From: Adiantum capillus-veneris
Taxonomy: Eukaryota; Streptophyta; Polypodiopsida; Polypodiales; Pteridaceae
Direction: 5' to 3'
Length of the DNA: 64,000 nucleotides
NCBI GenBank assembly: GCA_014529385.2
Contig: CM043952.1
Coordinates: 70,869,299 to 70,933,298, forward strand
The translations under genes and the position numbers were made by a program. Under the pieces are notes generated by a model. That model had not been told where the DNA came from, made no database searches, and was given only the letters and a program-made list of their open reading frames with translations. The first letter of the stretch is position 1; every line of letters starts with the position of its first letter. Of the stretch, positions 43,757-54,958 are shown piece by piece.

Positions 43757-44547
43757 TGTTGGATGCATCCAACGTCATCAGCATTTTTTACCTTCTCATG
43801 GACATTATTTTTCCATTTTCTATGTATATATTCATGGGCTTGCATTGAGTTCCAAGTTGTATCTGTTTATTCACTTCATGTACTTCGGACAGCCGGCCAT
43901 AAATTTTAAAACCCTAGGCATATAAGTGAATGTAGCTCATGTGAAAAGGGGAGATATCATTTTGAGAGAAACCTAGAGTAGAGAAGAAGAAGAAGGAGGC
44001 TATGGAGGTGGAAGCATGGAGCCGCATGTACTCTCTTCACGGACCAATTGTATGTATGCAATGAAGATGAGTCCTTTTGCCTTTCTCTTGCTTTTCATTA
44101 AGTTGTGTATTAGTGTCTTGATGGTGTAGATTAAGAACTAATTTCTCTCTAATTCTTGATTTCCTATTGTATGTTTGATTCTAGTAGTGTGTGCATGATT
44201 AGATTAGTGTGTAAATTAAGGATTTGTGCATGCATTGCTCTAATCATAACTCCATGAGCTTGGGTGAGCTTGTGATTAGGATGTGACCACGAGGATTAGT
44301 AGAGAATACAACAATTAGCAATCTTGATTAACATAAGGTGTAGCGTGTGTGCATACGCTAATCCCCTTCCTTAGTTCTCTCTTCTTCCTATTGTAGATAA
44401 TCTCATGTGATTTCCCCACTCAATTCTATCTCATTTCTCTCACACAATCGCCCATGTGTGATGTTTCCATGTCCTAGCCGGGTTGCTACCATCCTTGGAT
44501 TGATAATTTTGTCGATTTTTTGGAGCTATGCTACGAGGGAGTTAACA
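43757..44547 (+). repeat. 3' LTR of element C
   Basis: It starts TGTTGGATGCATCC and ends GGGAGTTAACA. It is homologous to 23488-24283, with roughly 5% substitutions in the part I compared. Followed by GAAAG. Confidence 0.9.
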
Positions 44548-45741
44548 GAAAGGTCTTCCATTTCAAATAATAGCTCTACTAATAAATAAGATGAGTATAT
44601 GTGAAGGTCTTTGAGAGAATCTAGAAGTTGATAGTAGAGCTTGGTAGCCATAAAAGATGATAATATTCCAGTCATTCAAGTCAATTACAAGCTCAAAAGG
44701 CAATGGAAACCATCATATGAAGTCATACTTGATGTGGGAGCTGGAGTTGATATCCTTGGAGAGCATTTGAAGCAAAAATTGGGGATTCCAAATACACCAT
44801 GCAAGGTATGACTAGCTGACCATAGGGTAGTCCAAGCCACAAATATATGCAAATTAGAGTGGGTAAAGAGAAATTTAAAACCAACTTCCTAGTTTTGGAT
44901 GTACATGGAGCATATGCAATGCTTCTAGGTAGAACATGGCTTAGATTTTATGGTGCATTACATGATTATTCCAGCCAAACATTGACAATCCAGGGGTCTA
45001 GCAAGAGGATTCAGATCAAGACAGATAATAGAAGGAGTTGGAAAAAGGCTCTAAGACCAGAGGAGCTTTGTAAGAAATATGGGATCAAGAAAACTGAGAG
45101 GATGTTAGCCTCAATGAACATCCCCGGGGAGTTCACTAAAGTATATGTAACATAGCACCTGAATTCTACAGAAGGGATTTTATATTCTTGTAACGTTACA
45201 GAAACATCTGTACATAAGGCTTATAAGGGTTACTTTTAATCCATTCAAGTGAATGCACATGATATAGGAAATTTTACCTTGGGTGAATATCTTTCCTCTT
45301 ACAAAGATAAATTTGACTCCCATGTTGATGGACAAACAAAAAGATAAAAGGAAGAGAAAACAATACCCACATCAGTTCACTAAGTTAAACTCTAGGGAAA
45401 GGATAGTTCAGTTGGATGGGCATGCACCAAAACAATCAAATTTGGAAAAGTTTGATTTTAGATTAGCAGCAAAGCTCATCCAAACAAATACAGAAAGTTC
45501 AGATCAAACTGCTAGAAGAACAGAGATGGATCCTGGACTGGCAGAGCTAGGTGATCCATTTAATGAATATGTAGTAGGTATTTGTACAAAGAAGGAAGCA
45601 AAATCAATAGCCAAGAGAAAAGGAGGGGGTCCAAATTGGTTACTCCCAAATGATCAAGAGGTGGAAGAATGGAATCTCAGCACAGATGAGAACCCTAAAA
45701 TTTTCAAGATCAACACACATCTGAAGCTAGAGATTAAATAA
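44548..45741 (+). pseudogene. Protease region of element E
   Basis: Resumes element E after C. A frame reads VIQVNYKLKRQWKPSYEVIL, DVGAGVDILGEHLKQKLGIP (protease site with Asp-Val-Gly) and YAMLLGRTWLRFYGALHDYS (second protease motif, LGR). Farther on are linker sequences (KYGIKKTERMLASMNIPGEF, FDFRLAAKLIQTNTESSDQT). Several stops and shifts. Aspartic protease of a gypsy polyprotein, not functional. Confidence 0.7.
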
Positions 45742-46640
45742 AAATCTAGAGCTTTGTTTGAAAAACACAAGGATGTATTTGCATGGGAACACATTGATTT
45801 AAAAGGCATGGATTCAAAAGTTTTTCAGCATTGGATACCATTAAAAAACAATGCTAGACCAGTGAGATTGCAGAGATACATAATGAACCCCAACTATGTT
45901 AAGAAGGTCAATGAGGAGATTTACAATCTCTTGAAGGTAGGGTTTGTTAATTGAGGTGGCAAGCAATGAGTGGCTATTCCCAATTGTAGTGCTCCAAAGT
46001 AAAATGGAAAGTCAAGGGTATGTGTGGACTACATGAAGTTGAATACTCAACCTATCAAAGACCCCATTTCACTCCCATTTAGTAATATGATGCTAGATGA
46101 GATTGTTGGGCCATGAGATGTATAGCTTTATGTATGGTTATAGTGGCTACAATCAAATGAAGGTTGCACTGGAAGACCATGCCAAAATGACCTTCATCAC
46201 TGAATGGGGAGCATGTTTGTACCTCATCATGCCATTCAAACTTTGTAATGCTCTAGCCACTTTCCAGAGATGTATGATGGAAATATTCAGTGAGTTCTTA
46301 CACAAATTCCTCGCAATCTTTATGGATGATTTCACTGTTTTATCTATTGAGGAAATGCATCTAATCTTTCTAGAGATGGTTTTTTAGAGGTGCAAGGAGA
46401 AGAGGATTTCTTGAACCCATTTAAATCAGTATGCATGGCAATGGAAAGAACAGCTTTTGGGACATACTGTCTCTAGGAATGGCATTGAGATGGCCAACGA
46501 TAAGATTAAGTGTATTCAACAAGCCAGAGTGACAAATGTATCTGATCAATTGAGTTCTTTCCAAAGTTATGCTAATTTCTATCAAGGATTTATTCATATG
46601 TTTGGTAGCTAAGGCACTTCCTCTCTATGAGTTGACTCAA
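45742..46640 (+). pseudogene. Reverse transcriptase of element E
   Basis: DVFAWEHIDLKGMDSKVFQH, NEEIYNLLKVGFVN (stop), SRVCVDYMKLNTQPIKDPIS, SFMYGYSGYNQMKVALEDHA, and the catalytic block FLAIFMDDFTVLS (FMDD). At least three frame changes and stops. Ty3/gypsy type by the order and motifs. Confidence 0.8.
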
Positions 46641-47140
46641 AAGGGGAAGAAGTTCATCTAGGCCCAAGAATGTGAACAAAGTTTCCAATGCTTAAAGAAA
46701 GCGATCAATAAGAAGCCCATACTTTGTCAACTAGGTTGGAATGTGATTTTCCAATCATGTCGATGCATTTGGGATGGGGATGGGGGACTATACTGGCCCA
46801 ACTTGATGGGAAGAGAGACTATCCAATCTACTTCATTAGACGTAGGTTTAGTTTAGCTAAACAAGGGTACTCCACTATAGAACAAGAAGCACTGCGAATG
46901 ATTTTTAGCACCACAAAGTTCATATACTACTTGTTAGGAAAACTATCTCACTTTACGTAGATCATTAGGCACTCCTCTTTCTGATCAATAAAGTGATCAT
47001 TTAGGGTAGATTGTTCACATGGATGATTTTTCTGATGGAATTCAGATTTAAGATATTCAATAAGCCAGGAAAGACACATTGTGGTGCAGATTTTCTTTCA
47101 AGAAGTACAGAGGGCATCTCAGACATGCCACTGAGGATGA
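46641..47140 (+). pseudogene. RNase H of element E
   Basis: GWGTILAQLDGKRDYPIYFI, followed by QGYSTIEQEALRMIFSTTKF and YYLLGKL. These are typical RT-linked RNase H blocks, with the usual DAS-start altered. Frames break after 46960. Confidence 0.7.
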
Positions 47141-48380
47141 ACAAGGAGATGCCAAACTCTTTTAGAATGCAGCAATAGACGGACTAGATCAAAAATGTTA
47201 AGATGTATATGACTTCCTTCAGTTTAGAGCATTTCTAGAGGACTAATTCAGGCACACAAAAAGGCATTGATAATCAAAACTTTGAATTTCACCATCATTG
47301 GAGGAGCTTTGTACAGACTAGATATTGATGGGATACTTTGGAGATGCAAGTTATCATAGAGGCTCACAGTGGGGATGCAGGTGGGCACTTCTCCACTAAT
47401 ATTACTTACAAGAAAATCCTACAAGCGAGCCTCTAGTGGCAAATCATGATGGCAGATGTTAGAGCATTTTGCAAGATGTGATATTTGTGAGCGGATGGAA
47501 AGAACGATAGCGGTTGACATGACACCTTTTGATTCCAGTATAGCCACTAGAGTGTTCATGAAGTGGGGACTAGACTTCATGGGTCCATATAAGAAGATCA
47601 CTCCGAAGAAGAACAAGTACATCATAGTGGCTACTTGCTATGTGAGTAAATGGGTCAAAGCCAAGGCATTTCCAGATAGCACTACAAAACCAATAGCAGT
47701 ATTCTTGTATGAGAACATCATTTGTAGATATGGGTGTCCCATTGAGATAGTCTCAAATCAAGGTACACACTTCATGAATGAAATGATGCAAATACCAATT
47801 TAGATATTTTTAGTTAAGCACCAAAAATCCATGCCATAATATCCCAAGTGCAATGGTTAGGCAAAAAGAAGTAATAAAACATTCAAGATGATCTTTACAA
47901 AGATAGTTAAGTAGGAGTCACATCAGTGGGATGCAAAGCCTCAAACAACATTATGGGCTTATAGAACTACCACAAGGTCACTACTAGCATGAAACCTTTT
48001 AGAATGGTCTATGGTACAGAGGAAGTTACTCTGATGGAGTTTGCAATCCCAATTCTTACACTAGCAGTGGAGCATGATATGGAATTTAACACAAATGTCA
48101 ATCAACGATTAGATGAATTATTGCATATGGATGAGATTCAACAACATGCCATGCTAGAACAAGAGTAGTTGAACAACGAAGATAGCACTGGCATGATAGC
48201 AAGATCAAAGTCAAAGAATTTAGACAAGGGGAGTTAGTGTTGTTGTACCAATATAAGCTAGCCCCAATGAAACCCAATCTCAAAATACCTTGGTCAAGAC
48301 CTTATAAGGTTGATTGGGTCTTCTCAAATGGCATAATGCAATTAAAAGATCTATTAGAGTTACTATTTCCAAGGGTCTAC
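47141..48380 (+). pseudogene. Integrase of element E
   Basis: Zinc site remnant (RCDICERMERT); core start MKWGLDFMGPYKKITPKKNK; VSNQGTHFMNEM, where the second catalytic Asp is now Asn; ALWAYRTTTR-like block in another frame; C-terminal part NGIMQLKDLLELLFPRV. After removing the solo LTR at 48381-49142 this last frame continues as YNGAKIKLYYV. Degenerate. Confidence 0.75.
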
Positions 48381-48995
48381 TGTTAAGTATGGAGCCTGAT
48401 TTACCTTTGTAATTCTCTATGGTAAAAGCGCACATTTGTAAGGCCCCCATTATGAGGAGAAGCCATCGTGCGTGAAGGAAAATCACTCGCCGGAAACCAA
48501 ATTTTTCATGGCCAAAAATCAGGGGCAACTTTAGGGGAATATTCCTTTTTTTTTTCCTCGTCGGAATATTATGGCCGGACGGCGGCCGGAAAGTGGTTGA
48601 AAACAACCATCGGTTGGCCGGTTGGCCGGTGGTCGGAAGTCAATGGCCGGTGGCTGAATTCAAAATCGGACTTGTCTTCTCAAGGGCGGCCACACATGGG
48701 CGGATTGGAGGGTCCGATTTGGACTTATCTACACAAGGGCGGCTACACATGGCTGCCTCTCTTGAGAGAGGGCAGCCCTTTTGGCCTATAAAAGGAGGCC
48801 ATTTCTACACACATTTCATAGTGTGTGAAGTTGATGCAACAAGGTGAGTGTGAGGTGGTGAGAGTGAAGCAAGGCGGGAGCTCCATTAAGGGTATAATCC
48901 CTTTGTAAACTACTTCTTGTTTTGAAGTACTAAAGCCATTGAGTGGCTGCTTTCCCGTGGACGTAGCCCACATTGGGTGAACCACGTATATCGTG

Positions 48996-49058
<63 letters not shown>

Positions 49059-49142
49059 CTATAATCTCTTTTATGTAAATCTATCTCTCTCCATTAAGTA
49101 ATCTACTCAATTATCTATTTAGCTACGTCTTATTTCCTAACA
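48381..49142 (+). repeat. Solo LTR inserted in element E
   Basis: It starts TGTTAAGTATGG and ends TTTCCTAACA, flanked by perfect 5-bp duplications TCTAC (48376-48380 and 49143-49147). There is no internal region. It has a TATA box (CTATAAAAGG near 48785-48795) and a CT tract. It is the remnant of an element lost by LTR-LTR recombination. No other copy of this LTR was seen in the window. Confidence 0.85.
49001..49055 (+). repeat. (CT)n microsatellite in the solo LTR
   Basis: Pure TC/CT run about 215 bp downstream of the LTR TATA box. Confidence 0.95.
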
Positions 49143-49312
49143 TCTACAATGGTGCTAAGATCAAACTATACTATGTCATGATCGAGGCAGCCCCAACAGC
49201 ACCAGTTTTTCTGAAGATTAATGCAAAATCTAAAGAAGAACCTCAATTGTAAAATGTCACCCATTGGATATTTTTGAAATATTCCAAGATTCAAATAAAG
49301 GGGGGAAGGAAA

Positions 49313-49824
49313 TGTAGACGGTGGAAAGCGTCCCAAGACAAGAATTGAGACTGGTGATTGAAGTGGTAATTATTGAGCGAGTTATTGTGGTACCTACATA
49401 GTAGACAGTCATTTAGAGACCCAATCCAACACCTATAAATAGTGGCCATTACTTCATTTGATGGGCTATGATTTGGGGAGTGACACGCTATTGTATTGTG
49501 CTCTTGAGTCTAGTGTCTTGGAGCTCACTATGCTCTTCGATACTCTTTTCCCTTTAAGCTTAGGGCAATCCTTTGACGCGTACTATACTTTGTTCCAATT
49601 GTAATGATCTGAATATAATCCAACTCCAGTTCCAATTCCAATTCCAGTTCCAGTTCCAGTTCTAGTCTATGTGTCATTTCCATTTTAGCTACTTTTTCCA
49701 TTTCCATTTCCATTTTAGTATCAGTGCCTGTGTCTGTTGATCTGTTGTCTGAATTCTGTCTATTTGAACTGAATTAACTAACTCTTAACCCAACTTGGAA
49801 TAGCTGTCTCAAGAGAGTGACTCA
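49313..49824 (+). repeat. 3' LTR of element E
   Basis: It starts TGTAGACGG after the purine tract AAATAAAGGGGGGAAGG (from 49293) and ends GAGAGTGACTCA. It is homologous to the minus-strand LTR at 54515-54958 (shared GACCCAATCCAACACCTATA, TAGTGTCTTGGAGCTCACTA). A TATA box, CCTATAAATAG, lies near 49431. Confidence 0.8.
49619..49665. repeat. (CCAGTT/CCAATT)n hexamer array
   Basis: About seven units of six bases within the E LTR. The related LTR of F lacks an array of this length. Confidence 0.85.
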
Positions 49825-50240
49825 TTCCAAGGACACATGTGTGCAATATGTTAATTTTTTCTTAAGGATGTGATATACAAGTATGGATGAAATGGGATAT
49901 TTTTTACTCATTAGGAAAGAAATGGACTCAATTTTGGGCCTTTTAGCTCTAGTGAGAGAATGCTCCTTAGCCAATAGGAGGAAGGCTAACGTTACGTAGA
50001 AAAACCCTTTTTCTCATTTTTGAAAATTTCAATCAAAACCACTTTGGTGAAATTTTCATTGTCACTAGAAAAGTAAGGCGCTTGATAGTGACATCTGGCA
50101 CAAGCGTCCATTGCCTTTTTATGACCCGTTGTTATTGTCTCACATAAGCATCGATCACCTTTTTATGAGGTACTCGCAATTCAAACTCAAAGGGATTGTA
50201 CTTGATAACGATTGATAGGTATTATTTAAAACTATAAATG

Positions 50241-50306
50241 GGTCAGAACCAAGAGAATAGAGGCCTCTGAGGGGTCTCTAGGGCCTCTATTTACTTGGTT
50301 CTGACC
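50241..50306. repeat. 25-bp inverted repeat with short loop
   Basis: Arms 50241-50265 (GGTCAGAACCAAG then AGAATAGAGGCC) and 50282-50306 pair at 23 of 25 positions around a 16-base loop. The transcript would fold into a strong hairpin. Confidence 0.9.
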
Positions 50307-51266
50307 TCATTAGGCCCTACGCTTAAAAAGGTTGTATCTTGAGGTAGAGGCATCAGATTTCAGTGTTTTAAAGTGCTATCCTAAGGTTTTTGGACGTTTT
50401 GAATGTATTCGTGGTGTTCTTTTTGTATTTTGAAAACATCTCTTATGTGTTTTTTCTCATCACACATCACATCACTCATCAAAATTCACTGACATGGATT
50501 TTTGTGCACACTTAGGTTGGGCTCTCAAAAAACATTTTGTACGAGCATGCATTTAGGTGATTGAGAAAACTTTTACGTATATACTATGAGAAATAGAATT
50601 CTAAAAAACTACTTTTGTATTTTTCAGGATTACCTCTCTCTATGCTGAGTTGACGTTTCTTACAGGGCCTGAAATTGAGTCCAAGTTTCTCCTAATGTAT
50701 TGGAGCGAACTAAATGTTGAAGAAGCTAGAGAGTTATCTGCTTGAATGGGCACTATTTTGGCTCTTACCACAACTTATAAGTTATGGAAAAAGAGAGCTG
50801 AGGGTCATCCACCTATTATTGATAGTTTGGAAAGAACATGCAAAGGAAATACTGACCCAAGACTATAATCTTATGCTTTGTGGATTGAGCCTACAGTCAT
50901 AGTTTTGTGATGAAGGTTATGCCAAGTGACTTGATGAATGGTCAAAAGCGACATAAGGGACACTTTTGACCTGGAGTATCTTACATCAGGAAACATGATT
51001 GAATAGGAAGGAGCAAATTTTGTATTGCAGATGTGCTAGCTACAGAGATAAAGTGAAGATGTGGAAGTTGCAAAGGCCAAGTTAAAACATGATTTATGAA
51101 GAGAAAAGGTATATTTGATTGGAAAACCAGGTTGCATAATGAAGTGATGCTTTGGCCCTTATTGGTCAAGCATGCATATGACAAGGTAACTTATTTGTTA
51201 TTAATACGAGCTTGATGCAACATAGATGAAGGGGCCTAGATAGATCACCAATATAGGGTTTGCCTC

Positions 51267-51268
<2 letters not shown>

Positions 51269-51340
<72 letters not shown>
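51269..51340 (+). repeat. (CT)n microsatellite
   Basis: Pure CT run of about 70 bp. Confidence 0.95.
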
Positions 51341-51343
<3 letters not shown>

Positions 51344-52082
51344 CACATGAAAATAAAATTTATATGTTATGTTTGTATCCATGTGAGGCCTAGCACCTTA
51401 TTGACACTTGGCAGGCAAGGGAACCACCTTGGCTCGCTTGGTCAAGGTCCTAAACTGATGCCATGGGCAGATAGGGGTTAGTCATCACCTTGGTAAGCTA
51501 GTAGACTCTTGGAACACCTCCTTGAGGGTTCAAGGAGGCAAGATTCGTAGCTTGACTTGCCTTGGGGTGGTCACCTTGTGATGTGTTTTACTTTTTTCCA
51601 TGAAATGCCGAAGAAAATTCCATGAGCTTTAAAAAAGATACATGACAATGTACTAACCGATTAGAAGCTTCTTTATGGCTTGTAGATATGATAGACTTGG
51701 ATGCTTTATTAAGAATGATCATATGGTTTTTAGGCTCCTCGGTTTATGAAATTTCATTAGCCTAGGGTCATAATTGATTGCTTTTGTTACATGCATAAAT
51801 CTGAAATTTTTAGTGGTTTAATCTTCATAATAGTTTCGGTGTTTTTTTTGCTTTATGTTGTTTAGTTTTTGTCTATGAAGAACCCATATTTTAGAAGCAA
51901 AATTTACTTTGCATGAGTTTTCATTGCACTTCATGTTCTATTCTTATTTGTTGGCCTTTGATACTTATGACTTGATTTATGTTTTGATAGCTCAACATTC
52001 CTCAAAGGGAATACTTTTAACCATGTCACCGAACTCTACTTCAACGGCACACGAGGACGTGCGCCAAATTATGAGGGGGGAA

Positions 52083-53076
52083 TGTTAGCAGAGGCTAACA
52101 CATGCGACACCAATTATGCACCAATCTAGGGATGTGCTATTGATGTGCACAATATTTTGTATTCACATTGTATAAGGTCTTGGGTTCATTTAGGAGTTCC
52201 ACATTGCATAAGCTAAAGGGCTCAACTTAATCCCATAGTAGAAAGTCTTGGAGTCCATGCCTTTATAAGAAACTCTTTTATGCAAAGAGGATTGATTCTT
52301 GAGTAGTCATTCCTGAGAGCTTACTCTTGAGTGCTCACTCCATGGATGGCCTAGCCTTGAGATTAATACCCATGCTTAGAAGGCTAGTGGTAATCTTTTG
52401 TAATTAGAGAAACTCTTCTTGATTATTATTATCTCTATTTTGCTCATTTGTCTTGTCTTCTCTACATTTCATTATGTCATGAAGTAGTTTTACACTCTCA
52501 TTATTCTAGAATTGAGAGAGATAATGACTTCTTGCTTTGATCTTAACTCTCTTCTACCATTAGTATTTCAATTAGTTCATGACTTCTCTAATTATCTTGA
52601 TTAGTGTAATGTGTGTGCAATCTTGGTCATGTGATTAGAGTTTGTGTGTAATTGTGTGCCTAAGTGTGTGTGAAGGTTTAAGATCCTTGAGCTCAATGCC
52701 ACTTGTGTGTGGTATGATTAGAGTACCTTGGTTGACATGTGATGATTGGGGAGGCCAACTTCATTGCAATTAGTGTGTGCTTTGGTCACGGATTCTTGTG
52801 TTGATGATGTGCTCGTATGACTTGAATAAGATTGGCAAGTCAGACTTTGGTGCGTTTGATGCTTATAGGAGTTGCTTGATTAGTGATTAGAGTTAGTCTT
52901 GCCATGGCTAATCTCTACTTGCATTGGAGAGGCATTCTCTTGAATTCTCTTATTCATTGTGTCTAATGATGCTCTCACACTTAGTTGTGTGATGTTTCCA
53001 CGCCCTAGCCGGGTGATGCTCTCTTCGGATTAATGATTTTTTCGGAGGTAGCCTATGCTATGACTACCTCCTTACA
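52083..53076 (+). repeat. 3' LTR of a plus-strand element A copy
   Basis: It starts TGTTAGCAGAGGC right after the purine tract GAGGGGGGAA and ends CTACCTCCTTACA. It is homologous to 21840-22832 in inverted orientation. A TATA-like CCTTTATAAGAAAC lies near 52260. It abuts gag sequence of element F. Confidence 0.85.
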
Positions 53077-54490
53077 AGCCACTTGCTCCATGTGTCTTTA
53101 CCAGTTCTAGATTCGGTAGTGCGAGCATAGATAAGTCATTTCCTATTTTGAAGTGATATATCCTTATCCCACAATTTGTTCCACACATGCCCATAAGCTT
53201 TACAATGCATGTATTGAGAGAATTCTCAGGTGATCTCTACATCTGCAATGTGAACACTAGGCTTCTAACTTCCTCACTAAAGGTCTAGTTTTTTTATATC
53301 AGCAATTTGTTTGGACATCTCCTCTAGATTCTTCATCCAGGACCACTTCTTTTTACTCTTAGATTTATCATCCAAGTCGCTATCAGATGAACTAGAACTA
53401 GAGGTAGTCTTAGACTCTTTAGTAGTTATCTCTGTGTCACTAGAATTCCTTCTTCTGTTCTTGTGTCCTTTCTCCTTTTTTTCTTGTTGCTCCAGTTTCA
53501 GAGCTTGATGTACCAAATCATTGAATTTCTTTGTTGGGGATAGAACCTTCTATTCCCTTCACTTTTTACTTCTGAACATGTTAAGGAACCAAGCCCTCAT
53601 TCTCTTTTTTGATGGACGTTCATGTAGCTATCCGATCAACTCTTTAATATTCTCCATGTAGCTTTGGACTGACAATTTTTGTTGTTTTATTTTTTCTAGG
53701 TCACATAAAATATCTTCATTCTTTGTTGTTTAAATATTCAAGCCTAAATGCTTTGATCAACTTATTGTATGTTTGGAGTTGGCAGGTTGGATAATGGTAC
53801 TATCATTTCTAAACTATGTCCTTCCATGTTTGGGGAAAATAGTTTTTGAATTCATCTTTCTCAATGTTTTTGAGCTCTGCATGCTGCTCAAAAGCTTGAA
53901 TGTGAATATCTAGGTCGTCTTCTTGCCTCCTTTGAACATTGGAAAAGAGAGTTTCAAATCAGTGGATCTTCCATGGTATCTTGTCTAACTCTAAGCAGCA
54001 CACCCTAGACTTCTTCTTACTGGAGTGGGCAATGTTTACTTCCCACTGGTTGGTATTGTCCATTTCAATTACTATAATTGGGTTTGGTTTTTTCTCAGTC
54101 TTCCTACGTCTTGGCCTATGACTACCTCTACTATCTTCACTCTCATCAGTGTGCTTTTTGGTTTTTCCCTTATCCTTCTTCTGATATTCAACATATAAAA
54201 AATGCCTCTCTACCCTCTCCAATTGTTGATGCTTCGACCCCATAGAGTGTTGGAAGTCCTCCTGCTAGCCTCTTGCTAATCCAAGTTTGGATACATTTCA
54301 TTAGCAGCCTCTATGCTAGTGTCAAAGCCTTGCTCTGACTCCTCTTATATTGCATTGAAATGTTTTGGATTCTTTGTGAATTTGGTTGATGGCCTTTTTC
54401 CACGGGCAACTCGTTTGGGTGGCAGACTGCAAGCAACTAACCCAAAACCAGTTGGGAGAGTGATTCACTGTCAAGAGAAATTCTGATCAA
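53077..54490 (-). pseudogene. Gag region of minus-strand element F
   Basis: From right to left on -: MGSKHQQLERVERHFLYVEY, basic KKDKGKTKKHTDESED, VEIMDNTNQWEV-like sequence, QHAELKNIEKDEFKNYFPQT (Gag-like core in another frame), then LVHQALKLEQQEKKEKGHKN with a Ser/Asp-rich run, and CKAYGHVWNKLW near 53180. Several stops and shifts. It is cut at 53077 by the A-family LTR, so pol is not seen here. Confidence 0.55.
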
Positions 54491-54506
54491 GGCACCATGA
54501 TTGCCA
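54491..54506 (-). other. Primer-binding site of element F
   Basis: The minus strand reads TGGCAATCATGGTGCC eight bases after the LTR end. It starts with TGG. Confidence 0.55.
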
Positions 54507-54514
54507 AAATAGAA

Positions 54515-54958
54515 TGAGTTGGTCTCTTTAGACAGCTATTCTAGGTTGGGTTAAGAGTCAGTTAAGTCAGTTCAAACATGTAGACTTTATTTAGACAATA
54601 GATTAGAGAAAGACAGTGATCATAAGATGGAAATGGAAATAGTAATTGAAATGTAAATGACACATAGATCAGTACAACTAAAACAAAGTACAATATGAGC
54701 CAAATTTCTATGAGCTTATAGGCAAAAGATTACAAGAGCATAGTGAGCTCCAAGACACTAGACTCAAAGAGCAAAGTACAATAGCATGTCACTCCCCAGA
54801 TCAGATCCCATCAATGAAGTAATAGCCCCTATTTATAGGTGTTGGATTGGGTCTTTGGTTGACTATCCACTGTGTAGTTACCATAGTAGCTGGCTTGGTA
54901 ATTACCAGTTCAACCTCCAGTTTGAATGCTTGTCTGGGGATTATTCCAACCGTCCATA
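54515..54958 (-). repeat. 5' LTR of element F, same family as element E
   Basis: On + it starts TGAGTTGGTCTC and ends ACCGTCCATA. It aligns in reverse orientation with 49313-49824. The outer terminal dinucleotide is mutated (TATGGACGG against TGTAGACGG). TATA block at about 54829-54838 on -. Confidence 0.8.

Larger units (their letters stand above)
23488..44547 (+). mobile_element. Element C, large non-autonomous LTR retrotransposon containing element D
   Basis: LTRs at 23488-24283 and 43757-44547 are homologous, with perfect 5-bp target duplications GAAAG (23483-23487 and 44548-44552), a primer-binding site after the 5' LTR and a polypurine tract before the 3' LTR. Without D the element is about 7.5 kb. 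I find no protease, RT or integrase in it; only one sizeable ORF (40270-41166) and a degenerate second one. The LTR pair shows clearly more substitutions than D's pair, as expected for the older, outer element. Confidence 0.9.
49825..52072. other. Mostly unassigned sequence between LTR E and LTR A
   Basis: No gene recognised. The right part (to the polypurine tract at 52073-52082) should be internal sequence of the plus-strand A-family element, but I could not find where it begins. It contains a 25-bp inverted repeat (50241-50306) and a CT tract (51269-51340). Confidence 0.5.
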
